Positions 27,843-36,899 of a DNA stretch of 64,000 bases are shown one piece after another. The stretch is taken from the NCBI GenBank assembly GCA_031376285.1, contig JANMDN010000059.1, forward strand, positions 12,250-76,249. Direction: 5' to 3'. The notes under the pieces were generated by a model. The model saw only the letters and a program-made list of their open reading frames with translations. It did no database searches and was not told where the DNA came from. Made by a program: the position numbers and the translations under genes. Each line of letters starts with the position of its first letter. The stretch's first letter is position 1. Source of the DNA: JANMDN01 sp031376285. Its GTDB lineage: Bacteria; Actinomycetota; Thermoleophilia; Miltoncostaeales; Miltoncostaeaceae.

Positions 27843-29308
27843 TGGGGTGCCTCCTTTGGATTCGGTTTCGAAAGCGACGCCCACAGGTGAACGTTCGCGT
27901 ATGAGCGCCACGGACGCCAGCGCTCACCGAGCGCCAGCAGCTCTGACTCGTTCGCTCCGCCCCCAAGCCGCTTGATGGCGTTTCGCACCGCGAGGTCGCC
28001 CGCGAGAAGCACGTCGGGATCGCCGAGCGCTCGCATCGCCACGTAGCCAGCCGTCCAGGGGCCGACTCCGGGGAGTTCCAGAAGGAGCGCGGTCGTTCGC
28101 TCACGGTCTGCGCCCAGGTCGAGCTGGAGACCGTCACCTGTTGTCGCCTTGGCGAGCGCCATAATCGCGTTCGCTCGGCTGCTTGGCATCGCGAGCACGG
28201 TGGGGCCTGCCGCAGCGACGCGTTCCGGCGTTGGGAAGAGGTGGGTCAGCGCACCATCCGGTTCGGGGAGTGGAGTGCCGCACGCTGTGGTCAGGCGTCC
28301 GGCGAGCGTGCGCGCGGCGGCGACCGAAACTTGCTGGCCGAAAATCGCGCGCATCGCAAGCTCATTCCCATCGACCGTTCCGGGTACGCGCCGGCCTGGA
28401 GTCCGGGCCACGAGCCGATGAAGGAGCAGGTCCGCCGAGAGAGCCTCGTCGATGGCGACGGGATCGGCGTCCAGGTCGAAGAGGCGTCGGCAGCGCTCGA
28501 CCGCGGCGGGCAGGTCCCGGAGATCCCCAAGCCGCAGCGACAGGTCGACGTGCGCGGCGGCCGGGGTCAGGCTCGCGACGGCCCATCCATGTGGCAGGTT
28601 GAGGGACCGGCGAAACGTGTCGCCTTCGCGGGTCTCCACACCCGGCACTGCTCGCGCGCCGAGGAAGTCGAGCACGCCGCGGCCGTCGAATGGGGTCCGG
28701 CACGCAAGCCGAAGCGACAGGCCCCCAGGGGCGGAGGCCGGCGCGTTCCGCGCGCCATGGCGAAGTTCGGTCGGGCTCGCGGCGAAGACGGCGCGGATCG
28801 TGTCGTTGAACTGGCGCACGCTCGAAAAGCCCGCTGCGAACGCCACCTCCGTTACGGGCATTGTCGTCCGCTCGATCAGGGTCCTTGCCGTCTGGGCCCG
28901 CTGGGCTCGGGCAATCGCGATCGCGCCCGCGCCCAGCTCGGCGTTCAGATGGCGGTTGACCTGGCGTTCGCTGTAGCCAAGGCGCGCCGAGAGTCCGCCC
29001 ACGCCCTCGCGGTCGACGACGCCGTCGGCGATCAGGCGCATCGCACGGCCGGCGAGGGTCGCGCGCTGGTTCCAGTCGGGTGAACCGGGGCTGACATCCG
29101 GGCGGCACCGCTTGCATGCCCGGTGGCCGGCGATCTGCGCCGCGGCGGCGGTCGGGTAGAAGCCGACGTTCTCGCGTTTCGGTGTGATCGCCGGGCAGCT
29201 CGGCCGGCAGTAGATGCCCGTCGAGTGCACACCGACGTAGAACCACCCGTCAAAGCGCGCGTCGCGGCTCTGAAGGGCGCGGTAGCAGTGCTCGAACTCC
29301 TTGACCAT
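27839..29308 (-). CDS. Ada-AlkA fusion: adaptive-response regulator and 3-methyladenine DNA glycosylase
   Basis: A 489-residue fusion. Residues 1-75 form the Ada zinc domain (CYRALQSRD, GIYCRPSCPA with the methyl-acceptor Cys, HRACKRCRPD). Next comes an AraC-type DNA-binding domain (GYSERQVNRHL, VAFAAGFSSVRQFNDTIRAVF), then the AlkA N-terminal domain, and an HhH-GPD core with FGQQVSVAAART, LPGVGPWTAGYVAMRAL and the catalytic Asp of LAGDLAVRNA. Such fusions, followed by ogt, are common in actinobacteria. It senses DNA methylphosphotriesters, activates the operon and excises alkylated bases. Confidence 0.95.
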   Translation of the reverse strand: MVKEFEHCYRALQSRDARFDGWFYVGVHSTGIYCRPSCPAITPKRENVGFYPTAAAAQIAGHRACKRCRPDVSPGSPDWNQRATLAGRAMRLIADGVVDREGVGGLSARLGYSERQVNRHLNAELGAGAIAIARAQRAQTARTLIERTTMPVTEVAFAAGFSSVRQFNDTIRAVFAASPTELRHGARNAPASAPGGLSLRLACRTPFDGRGVLDFLGARAVPGVETREGDTFRRSLNLPHGWAVASLTPAAAHVDLSLRLGDLRDLPAAVERCRRLFDLDADPVAIDEALSADLLLHRLVARTPGRRVPGTVDGNELAMRAIFGQQVSVAAARTLAGRLTTACGTPLPEPDGALTHLFPTPERVAAAGPTVLAMPSSRANAIMALAKATTGDGLQLDLGADRERTTALLLELPGVGPWTAGYVAMRALGDPDVLLAGDLAVRNAIKRLGGGANESELLALGERWRPWRSYANVHLWASLSKPNPKEAPQ

Positions 29309-29385
29309 GCCTAGCATCGTCGCAAGGTTCGGAGCTCGTGCCTAGCGGAAATCAGACATCGTGGTCGGTCGGTAGCGTTCGAGCG

Positions 29386-29850
29386 GTGAGCACCGCACTC
29401 AAGGCCATCCTGATCGCCGTCGCCTCGGGGGTGCCGTCGGTCCTACTGATCCTCTTCGCCCAACGCTTCTGGGTCCGCAAGCAACTCGCCGGGGCGGGCG
29501 CCGAGATCGACACGCTGACCCGAGGGACGGAGGTGGTCAAGCGATCTGTGGCAAATAGCTTCGGGCTGGCCTCCGGAGGAATGCGCCAGGTCCGAGGATC
29601 AGGGGTGTTGGCACTGACCGAGCGCGAGCTGATCTTCGTGATGGCGATCCCTCGTCGCACGACCCGCATCGAGCGCTCCCGTATCCGTGGAATCGAGCAA
29701 ACGACATCCCACCTTGGAAAAACCCGGGGCCGCCCGCTCCTGCGCATCCGGTTCCGTGGCACGAACGGAACGGAAGACTCGATCGCCTGGCTGGTCCAAA
29801 ATCTTGGGGAGTGGACAACCGCCCTGGGCGGCGGGAGCCCTAGGAGCTGA
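29386..29850 (+). CDS. Single-pass membrane protein, unknown function
   Basis: A 154-residue protein with one N-terminal transmembrane helix (AILIAVASGVPSVLLILFA) and a cytoplasmic beta-rich domain (VLALTERELIFVMAIPRR, RGIEQTTSHLG) that looks like bacterial PH or GRAM-type folds. GTG 29386 is the start that leaves a short N-terminus before the helix. It overlaps the 3' end of the ArgH-like gene by 11 bp. Function unknown. Confidence 0.7.
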   Translation: MSTALKAILIAVASGVPSVLLILFAQRFWVRKQLAGAGAEIDTLTRGTEVVKRSVANSFGLASGGMRQVRGSGVLALTERELIFVMAIPRRTTRIERSRIRGIEQTTSHLGKTRGRPLLRIRFRGTNGTEDSIAWLVQNLGEWTTALGGGSPRS

Positions 29851-31339
29851 GTTCGAGGGCGAGCGCGAGCAGGGCGCGACTCGCCGCTGATTCCCGTTCG
29901 AGCTGCCTACGACTCCAGATCTGGTTGTCGGCGATTCGTGCACGTGCGGCAGCGATGAGCGAGGCAACTTCAGCCGGCGCTGTTGAGCCGGTTTGGCGAC
30001 GGGTGCGAAGACAGGCCTCCGGGTCCAGCGCCAGAGTGAGCGACTCCGGGGAGAGCGTTGCGCGGACGCCGATGGCCTGCTCGGATGCGTCCGCGAGGCC
30101 GTGTGTCGTAAGTGCGTCCGGTGCCTTGCCTGCGTCGACGAGCGTCCGGACCGCGAGGCCGACTGCCTTATGGGCTGAGCGGTAGTCGATCCCCGCCTCC
30201 TGGGCGAGGACGTCGGCGACATCGGCAGCGGTGACGAAGCCCTCGCGCGCTGCTTTCGCCGCTGCCGCCCGGTCGATCCGAACTCCGGCTGCGACCGCCG
30301 CGGTGAGTGCGGCGTTGGCGTTTGCCTCGGCGAGCATCCGTGGCATTACGCCATTTAGCACGTGGAAATGATCGGTTCGGGCAGATCCCGTGTGAAGCGC
30401 GGTGAGGATCGCCGTGAGGTCGCCCGACGCCGTGGCGGCGGCCGCGCGGATGACCGCGAGGGCATACGGGTTGCGCTTCTGTGGCATGAGTGCGCTTGCG
30501 CGGGTGTGGCCGTCGGCAAGCTCGACAACCCCGAACTCGGTGCTCGCAAGGATCTCGAAGTCCTGGGCGAGCTGGCTCGCGTGGGCCGCCTGGATCGCGA
30601 TCGCTGAGGCTAGGTCGACGAACACGTCGGCCTGCCAGGCGGCGTCCTTTGCGTGGGGGACAACCGTCGCGCAACCGAGGAGTTCCGCGAGGCGCTCCCG
30701 GTCGAGCGGCCAGCGAGAGCCGCCGCTTCCGCCTGCACCTGCGACGCTCGCGTCGAGGTGGGCGTGGACGTTTCGCAGGCGCTCGGCGCCGCGAAGTGCC
30801 GGCTCGGCGTAGGCAAGGAGCAGGTAGCCGATCGTGACTGGCTGCGCCGGCAGGAGGTAGGTGTAGTCGGCGGCGAGGTCGGTCGCGTGGGCCTCGGCCT
30901 GGTCGACGAGGGCCGCGGCGAAGTCGACCACGTGGTCGTGCAGGGTCCGTGTTTCGGCGCGCGCGAGGAGGCGTAGTCCAACGCGAAAGACCTCGCGGCG
31001 CGGGCGTCCGGCTGAGAGCCAACCCGCCGTGGCCGCGCCGACACGACGCTTCAGCTCGTGCTCGCGGGAGTTGAAAGCGTCGCCGATCGACGGATCCCAT
31101 GGGAACTCGTTGGAGTCCATGGCGTGCAGCTCGAGAAGGCCTGCGAGGAGCCGGCGTGCCGTATTGGCGTCGATCACTTTGGACTCGGCGAGCATGACGG
31201 CGTGGGCGAGGTCTGATGTGGACATCCCGGCAGCAAGCCGCGGACCATGGCCCGTTTCCGCTGCGAAACCCGCGCGAACAAGCTCGGGGGAAGGGCCACC
31301 GCTCAAGCGGCCGCCGCTTCCGAGGTAGTCGTCGCTCAC
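29840..31339 (-). CDS. Argininosuccinate lyase-like protein (divergent)
   Basis: A 499-residue member of the aspartase/fumarase superfamily. The signature ASALMPQKRNPYALAV with the catalytic serine is present, and the C-terminal EGFVTAADVADVLAQ...YRSAHKAVG matches the ASL-C2 domain. However, the THLQ-type segment that holds the catalytic histidine of ArgH reads YTYLLPAQPVT, and the GAGALAGT region reads GAGGSGGSRW. No arginine-biosynthesis neighbours are present. It is likely a paralogue with altered substrate or activity rather than housekeeping ArgH. GTG 31339 gives a normal N-terminus. Confidence 0.8.
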   Translation of the reverse strand: MSDDYLGSGGRLSGGPSPELVRAGFAAETGHGPRLAAGMSTSDLAHAVMLAESKVIDANTARRLLAGLLELHAMDSNEFPWDPSIGDAFNSREHELKRRVGAATAGWLSAGRPRREVFRVGLRLLARAETRTLHDHVVDFAAALVDQAEAHATDLAADYTYLLPAQPVTIGYLLLAYAEPALRGAERLRNVHAHLDASVAGAGGSGGSRWPLDRERLAELLGCATVVPHAKDAAWQADVFVDLASAIAIQAAHASQLAQDFEILASTEFGVVELADGHTRASALMPQKRNPYALAVIRAAAATASGDLTAILTALHTGSARTDHFHVLNGVMPRMLAEANANAALTAAVAAGVRIDRAAAAKAAREGFVTAADVADVLAQEAGIDYRSAHKAVGLAVRTLVDAGKAPDALTTHGLADASEQAIGVRATLSPESLTLALDPEACLRTRRQTGSTAPAEVASLIAAARARIADNQIWSRRQLERESAASRALLALALELSS

Positions 31340-31349
31340 GGCTTGGAGG

Positions 31350-31832
31350 CTAGTCGACCCGACGTTCCAAGGCGTCCGCGATGCGTCGGAGCTGATCGCG
31401 TATCTCTTCGAGCACCGTTGGTTCGTGCTCGAGGCTCGGCTGAGGAGGCTTGGGGCGCATCGCCTCGACCAGCCCCTCGACCGATGGGAGTGGGTCGTTG
31501 CCTCGCGCTGAGCGGCTTGCGTGAACCTCCTCCATGAGGTGGCCACCATCGGCGACGTTCATCTCGAAGCGACAGATCCATTGCTCGACATCGTCATCGC
31601 AGATGACGTTCAGCCTGGCTTTGCCCGGTGGCAGGCCGACGGCGCTGAGACTCGCGCCGCGGACCACGGTTGGTTCGAGCAGAAAGCGAACCTTCGTGAC
31701 GCCGAAGACGCCGTCGGAGGCGGGACGCGTTCCACTGAAGCGAAGGAGGCCCTCGACGTGGGCCAGCGTGCCGCTCGCCGCGTCCGGCTCGGTAGGGTAG
31801 CCACCCTCGTAGGTTGATCGAATTTCGGCCAC
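31350..31832 (-). CDS. Conserved-looking hypothetical protein
   Basis: A 160-residue cytoplasmic protein starting MAEIRSTYEGGYPTEP. Beta-rich centre (VFGVTKVRFLLEPTVVRG, ARLNVICDDDVEQWICRFEMNV) and an acidic/helical C-terminus (VLEEIRDQLRRIADALE) that could form a coiled coil. No family is recognised. It precedes the ArgH-like gene by 10 bp on the same strand, so the two are probably co-transcribed. Confidence 0.7.
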   Translation of the reverse strand: MAEIRSTYEGGYPTEPDAASGTLAHVEGLLRFSGTRPASDGVFGVTKVRFLLEPTVVRGASLSAVGLPPGKARLNVICDDDVEQWICRFEMNVADGGHLMEEVHASRSARGNDPLPSVEGLVEAMRPKPPQPSLEHEPTVLEEIRDQLRRIADALERRVD

Positions 31833-31849
31833 TCCGGGGCACTTTGCCA

Positions 31850-31887
31850 GGGGCCACCCCGGACCACCACCCGGTTCTCAGCGTAGT
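31850..31887 (-). repeat. 38-bp dispersed element, copy 3 (diverged)
   Basis: Minus-strand copy with 33 of 38 positions matching the other three. The half GGGTGGTGGTCCGGGGTGG is unchanged, while the half near ACTAC carries the five differences. It lies between two minus-strand genes, unlike the other copies, which are between convergent ends. Confidence 0.85.
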
Positions 31888-31938
31888 CGCGAGAATGTGA
31901 CGGCGTGGGCCGCGGTTGTGGCGACGCTGTGTCGTCTC

Positions 31939-34131
31939 TCAGCCAGGTGTGAAACGGCGAAGGCGCAGGGAGTTCGTCACCACGAGAACGCTGGAAAACG
32001 CCATCGCCGCTGACGCGATCACCGGGCTGAGGAGCCCGGCGACCGCCAGCGGGATCGCCGCGACGTTGTAGCCGAAGGCCCAAGCGAGATTCGCCTTGAT
32101 CGTTGACAGCGTCCGACGCGAGAGCCGAATGGCGGTTGCGATGTCGCGCGGATCGGCGCGCACGAGCGTGAGATCCGACGCCTCCCTGGCCACGTCCGCA
32201 CCGGTCCCGATCGCGATCCCAAGGTCTGCCGCAGCCAGTGCCGGTGCGTCATTGACGCCGTCACCCACCATGGCAACCACCTCCCCACGCTCTTGGCGCC
32301 GACGCACCTCATCGAGTTTTCCGGCTGGGGTCACACCCGAGATCACCTCGGTGATTCCAAGCTCGGCACCGACGCGGTTGGCCGCACTTGAGCGGTCGCC
32401 GGAGAGGAGCACCGGGTGAATCCCGAGCGCGCGAAGCGCGTCGACCGCAGCTCGGCTCGTCGGCCGCGCTCGGTCAACAAGCCCGATGACTCCGATCGGT
32501 AGCCCGTTACGACGAACCTCAATCACCGTCTGGCCGAGGGTTTCCAGGCGACCCACGTCATTCACGAATGGTCCGCCGCCAGACGGGGCGCCAATCTCGA
32601 TTCGGCTCCCAGAGACAAGGGCACTCACACCGACTCCCGTCGTCGCTTGGAAGTCAGTTGTCTCGGGAAGCGGTCCCAGCTCGGCGGCCATCGCCGCGAT
32701 CGCCCGACCAATCGGGTGCTCGCTCCCCGCCTCAGCGGCGCCGCTGAGGACAAGCAGCTCATCGACCGCGATCCCCGGCTCGACCGCCACGTCGCCGATC
32801 CGCATGACGCCCTCGGTCAATGTGCCGGTCTTGTCGAGGAGGACCGTGGTGACCTTGCGCGTCGCTTCGAGAACCCGCGGTCCGCCGATCAGGATCCCGA
32901 GCTGGGCTCCCCGCCCGGTGCCGACCAGCAGTGCCGTGGGCGTCGCAAGCCCGAGCGCGCACGGGCACGCGATGACGAGCACCGAGACGGCAGTGGCAAA
33001 GGCGGTCCCCGCTCCGGCCCCGGTGAGGAGCCAACCGACGAGGGTCGCCGCCGCAAGTGCGATGACCACAGGAACAAACACGGCCGAGATTCGATCGACC
33101 AGCCGTTGCACGGGAGCCTTGCCCCGTTGTGCCTGGGCGACGAGCCGCCCGACCTCGGCAAGGGCCGTATCGGCGCCGACCCGCGTCGCGCGAACGACGA
33201 TACGCCCGCCCTGGTTGATGGTGCCGCCCGCCACCTCACTTCCCGGTCCGACCTCGCGCGGCACGCTCTCACCCGTGAGGAGGGAGGTATCGACCGCCGA
33301 CGTTCCCTCGACGACGACGGCGTCAGCGGCGATTCTCTCGCCCGGTCGCACGACAACGAGGTCCCCGATGACGAGCGTGTCGGGCGCAACGAGCACTTCG
33401 ACGCCGTCTCTCAACACGGCGGCCTGCGAGGCGCCGACCCCCGCAAGGCGCCGAATGGCCTCTCCCGAGCGGTGGCGCCCCCGCCGTTCGATGACGCGCC
33501 CGAGGAGCACGAGCGCGACGATTGCGCAGGCCACCTCGAAGTAGAGCGCGCTTGCGTGGTCGCCCCTCGCCGCGGTCAAGCTATGGGACGTCCGGACGTC
33601 CGGACCTCGACCGTCCGGCGAGAGCACCGTCACCGTCGACCACGTCCACGCGGTGATCGCGCCCATCGAGATGAGCGTGTCCATCGTGCTCGTCCGGTGG
33701 CGCAGCGCCCGGAACGCCGCCGCGTGGAAGGGCAGCGCGCACCACCAGACGACCGGCGTCGCGAGGGCGAGGGCGATCCATTGCCAGTAGTCGAACTGCA
33801 GGGGCCCGATCATGCTAAGCGCGACAACGGGGACGCCGAGGATCGCCGCCACAAGAAGTCGCGTCACGAGCCGGCGAGTCACGGCGGTCTCATCTCGATC
33901 GGTGCTCGCCGCGGCGGCCGTGTAGCCGGCCCGCTCGACCGCCGTGATCAGATCACTGAGATCCACCGCTGATGGATCGAAACGCACCGACGCCTGCTCG
34001 GTTGCGTAGTTGACGCTGGCCTCGACGCCGTCGAGGCGGTTGAGCCGTTTCTCGATCCGCGTGGCGCAGGCGGCGCAGGTCATTCCGCCGAGGTCGAGTT
34101 CCGCGCGCGTCTGCGGCTGGGCCGTGCCCAT
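31939..34131 (-). CDS. copA: Copper-exporting P-type ATPase
   Basis: A 730-residue P1B-type ATPase. An N-terminal metal-binding domain (GGMTCAACATRIEKRLN) is followed by paired membrane helices, the TGES actuator loop, the ion-pathway motif IACPCALGLATP in the sixth helix, the phosphorylation site DKTGTLTEG, and MVGDGVNDAPALAAADLGIA. The CPC motif and N-terminal CxxC indicate Cu(I) export. ATG 34131 lies one base after the stop of the copper chaperone gene. Confidence 0.93.
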   Translation of the reverse strand: MGTAQPQTRAELDLGGMTCAACATRIEKRLNRLDGVEASVNYATEQASVRFDPSAVDLSDLITAVERAGYTAAAASTDRDETAVTRRLVTRLLVAAILGVPVVALSMIGPLQFDYWQWIALALATPVVWWCALPFHAAAFRALRHRTSTMDTLISMGAITAWTWSTVTVLSPDGRGPDVRTSHSLTAARGDHASALYFEVACAIVALVLLGRVIERRGRHRSGEAIRRLAGVGASQAAVLRDGVEVLVAPDTLVIGDLVVVRPGERIAADAVVVEGTSAVDTSLLTGESVPREVGPGSEVAGGTINQGGRIVVRATRVGADTALAEVGRLVAQAQRGKAPVQRLVDRISAVFVPVVIALAAATLVGWLLTGAGAGTAFATAVSVLVIACPCALGLATPTALLVGTGRGAQLGILIGGPRVLEATRKVTTVLLDKTGTLTEGVMRIGDVAVEPGIAVDELLVLSGAAEAGSEHPIGRAIAAMAAELGPLPETTDFQATTGVGVSALVSGSRIEIGAPSGGGPFVNDVGRLETLGQTVIEVRRNGLPIGVIGLVDRARPTSRAAVDALRALGIHPVLLSGDRSSAANRVGAELGITEVISGVTPAGKLDEVRRRQERGEVVAMVGDGVNDAPALAAADLGIAIGTGADVAREASDLTLVRADPRDIATAIRLSRRTLSTIKANLAWAFGYNVAAIPLAVAGLLSPVIASAAMAFSSVLVVTNSLRLRRFTPG

Positions 34132-34132
34132 G

Positions 34133-34360
34133 TCAGCCGACCTCGCCAATCACCTCGTAGCCGGCCTCGACGATCGCTTCCACGATCTGCGCTGTCGGCG
34201 CCGTTCCGGCCACAGTCACGGTGTTCCGCTCAAGGTCCACTTGCACGCCCGTCACGCCAGCAAGCGCTCCAACCTCGCCCTCGACCGCCGCACGGCAGTG
34301 GCCGCAGCTCATTCCGCGCACGTTGAATCGTTGCTCACCCGCGACCGCCGCGTCGTTCAT
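34133..34360 (-). CDS. copZ: Heavy-metal-associated (CopZ-like) copper chaperone
   Basis: A 75-residue HMA-domain protein with the metal site GMSCGHCRAAV and the normal beta-alpha-beta-beta-alpha-beta order. It delivers Cu(I) to CopA and sits directly upstream of copA with one base between stop and start. Confidence 0.93.
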   Translation of the reverse strand: MNDAAVAGEQRFNVRGMSCGHCRAAVEGEVGALAGVTGVQVDLERNTVTVAGTAPTAQIVEAIVEAGYEVIGEVG

Positions 34361-35171
34361 CCTTCAAGGGTAGCGACCGCACGCGGCTCTGATCGGGGAT
34401 CCCAGGCCGCGACGGAGGGCGCCGGCCCGGCCCGGAAGTGAGTCCCTTCTCGATATCGCGACCCACGGGGGCCTGACGGCGCATCGCCGATGAGAGGGCG
34501 CGTGCCAGCCGCTCTCGTTCCGAGGCGACCGTCGCGCTTGCGAGTCGGGGTGATTCGACGAAGCTTCCCGGCGTCCGATTCGGCCCGGTGGCCAATCGAG
34601 ATTTCCGCGTCCGGTGACCCATGATCGCTAGTTCGCTGATCGTTTCGCGACGAGACTCCGCCCGGCTGCTCACGGGGTTCGTCCTCCAGGTGGCGTCTAC
34701 TGACACGTCAGCGGGTGCGACATGGTCCGCGACACGGACGTGCCGTCGATCAGGGGCGTTTACCGGGATGTGTTTCGGTGAGATGAAGACCACCGTCACG
34801 ATGACCGCCTCGACCCCGCGGAGAGCGCGACGACCTGAGCCTCGCCTCGGTGCCGTCGATGGTGCGCGATGCCGTCCTCTGCCGTCGCGCTTGGCATCTC
34901 ACGATGCGAGGAATCGGTGCTGGAGGTGAACTCAGGACGAGCGACGTCGCGAAGACGTGGAGTGTCAGGCACCTGCTGCGGGTGTCTGACCAGGCGACAA
35001 GCGACGTGGTGCCAGACACGGCAAGAACGCCTCGCCGTCAGCGGCGGGTGTGTCTGATCTGACACACCCGAGGCAGGGGGATCCTCGCTCAGTGCCGAGT
35101 TCACCTCCAGGCACCAGCGTCTCGCGATAGGTAACCATAGGCCGGGGCGACGGCTGCGGCCGGCGGTGTCG
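34361..35171. other. 810-bp intergenic region with palindrome cluster
   Basis: No convincing gene was found. The 5' part probably holds the copZA promoter. The part from 34916 to 35115 is filled with inverted repeats of a GTGTCWGGCACC-type motif (separate entry). Short open frames here show no family features. Confidence 0.6.
34916..35115. repeat. REP-like cluster of extragenic palindromes
   Basis: A 200-bp unit bounded by an inverted repeat (GGTGCTGGAGGTGAACTC at 34916-34933; its near-complement GAGTTCACCTCCAGGCACC at 35097-35115). Inside are GTGTCAGGCACC at 34962-34973, its inverse GGTGCCAGACAC at 35008-35019, a related GGTGTCTGACC at 34981, and the palindrome GGGTGTGTC...GACACACCC at 35046-35069. 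GGTGCCTGACACC-type palindromes are widespread extragenic repeats in many bacteria and are often moved by RAYT transposases; none is encoded in this window. Confidence 0.7.
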
Positions 35172-36620
35172 CTACGCGGGGAGGTTGATGATCACGAGCT
35201 TGCGCTCGCTCATCCGTTCGATGGCGTAGGCGGGGCCCTCGCGGGTGTTGCCGCTCTCGCCGACGCCGCCATAGGGCATCTGGTCCGCCCGGAAGGTTGG
35301 GCTCTCGTTGATCGTCACTCCGGCAAAGCGCAGCGACCGTGCCCACTTCAGCCCCTGGTCGACGCGCCCAGTAAAGATGCCCGCCTGGAGTCCGTAGGGC
35401 GTCGAGTTGGCGAGCGCGATCGCCTCGTCAATCTCGCCGAACGACGCAAGGCCGACGACTGGTCCGAAGACCTCGTCGCGGGAGACTCGCATCGTCGGGT
35501 CGATCCCAGCGAGCACGACCGGAGCGATCATGGGCCCCCCGCCGTCTCCACCGGCCAACTGCTCGGCACCCGTGGCGACCGCTTCGGCAACCCATTCGAG
35601 CACGCGCGCCTGTGCGGCGGCGTTGATCACCGGGCCGACGTCGACCGTCTCGTCGAGCGGGTCACCGGTCACGAGCCTCCCGACATGCTCAAGGAAGGTT
35701 CGGGTGAAGGCTTCGTAACGCGAGTGGTGCACGTAGACGCGCTGAACGGAGATGCACGACTGGCCCGCGTGGGTATATCCGGTTGCGGCAAGGCGAGCCG
35801 CCGCGAGGTCGACATCAGCGTCGGCCGCGACGATGACCGGTGTCGAGTTTCCAAGCTCAAGGGCAACGTCTTTACGGGGAGCGCCCGCGCGGATCTGCCA
35901 TCCAACCGCCGCGCTCCCCGTGAAGCTCACAAGGGCGACGTCGGGATGATCGACGAGCGCCGCGCCGACTACCGCCCCGTCTCCCGGAAGCACCTGCAGC
36001 GCACCCGCCGGCAGGCCGGCGTCGGCGAAGACCTGCGCCAGCAAGAGGGCCGAGAGCGGGGTCTCCTCGGCAGGCTTGACGACGACCGGGCAGCCAGCGG
36101 CGATCGCCGGGGCAACTTTGTGGCAGACGAGGTTGAGCGGGAAGTTGAACGGGCAGATCGCGGCGACGATGCCGACCGGTTCGCGCACCCAGATCGCGAG
36201 CTTCCCGGCGCCGCTTACCGCCGCATCCATCGGGATGACCTCACCGCCGAGCTGGCGGGCGTGGGCCGCGGCAAAGCGGATCGTTTCGACGCTTCGGGCA
36301 GCCTCGCCACGCGCCTGGCGGATCGGTTTGGCGGCCTCGAGCGCGATTGTTTGGGCAAACGCCTCAAGACGCTCCTCGACGAGCACCGCCGCGCGGTCGA
36401 GGACGCGGGCGCGCTCGGCGAGGGTCGACGGGTTGCGCAGTGCCTCACGCGCAAAGCCGATCGCCGCGTCGACATGGCTCACTTCGGCGGCCGCAACCCT
36501 CGCCAGCACCTCACCGGTGAATGGGTTCGAGACCGTCAGGTCACTATTCGGCTGGGTCCACTCGCCCCCGAGGAAGGGCCCGGTCGGCCACCTGGGCGTG
36601 TCGATCGTCCTCTCGCTCAT
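35172..36620 (-). CDS. NAD(P)-dependent aldehyde dehydrogenase
   Basis: A 482-residue ALDH-superfamily enzyme oxidising an aldehyde to its acid. Visible are PFNFPLNLVCHKVAPA (oxyanion Asn), FTGSAAVGWQI (cofactor), LELGNSTPVIV (general base Glu), GQSCISVQRVYV (catalytic Cys near residue 280) and EVFGPV. Its subgroup resembles lactaldehyde or succinate-semialdehyde-type enzymes. ATG 36620 is preferred; two upstream ATG codons exist. Monocistronic. Confidence 0.92.
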   Translation of the reverse strand: MSERTIDTPRWPTGPFLGGEWTQPNSDLTVSNPFTGEVLARVAAAEVSHVDAAIGFAREALRNPSTLAERARVLDRAAVLVEERLEAFAQTIALEAAKPIRQARGEAARSVETIRFAAAHARQLGGEVIPMDAAVSGAGKLAIWVREPVGIVAAICPFNFPLNLVCHKVAPAIAAGCPVVVKPAEETPLSALLLAQVFADAGLPAGALQVLPGDGAVVGAALVDHPDVALVSFTGSAAVGWQIRAGAPRKDVALELGNSTPVIVAADADVDLAAARLAATGYTHAGQSCISVQRVYVHHSRYEAFTRTFLEHVGRLVTGDPLDETVDVGPVINAAAQARVLEWVAEAVATGAEQLAGGDGGGPMIAPVVLAGIDPTMRVSRDEVFGPVVGLASFGEIDEAIALANSTPYGLQAGIFTGRVDQGLKWARSLRFAGVTINESPTFRADQMPYGGVGESGNTREGPAYAIERMSERKLVIINLPA

Positions 36621-36713
36621 ACTGACCATCGTCGCACGCACACACGCGACCGGTGGCGAGGCGTTGCCCGCGCGGTAGGATCTCGGCACGTCAACGTTCG
36701 AAGGCTCTCTCTG

Positions 36714-36884
36714 ATGAAGCGGCTCCCAATCTGGATGCTCCTCGGTCTCATCGGTGTCTCGGCCCTACTTATCTGGGTCGGTTTGAAGGAACGCCACGAG
36801 CTCGGCCCGCTGCCGCTGATCCTCGGAATCATCTGGACGCTCTTTACGCTCGGCTCGATCCCGAAGGCCTTCGCCGACGACTGA
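36714..36884 (+). CDS. Small two-helix membrane protein
   Basis: A 56-residue protein with two hydrophobic helices (WMLLGLIGVSALLIWVGL and LPLILGIIWTLFTLGSI) joined by a short charged loop. ATG 36714 follows AAGG-rich sequence. No family recognised; it sits divergent from the aldehyde dehydrogenase and convergent with nucS. Confidence 0.65.
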   Translation: MKRLPIWMLLGLIGVSALLIWVGLKERHELGPLPLILGIIWTLFTLGSIPKAFADD

Positions 36885-36899
36885 CTCGGCGCTCCGCCC

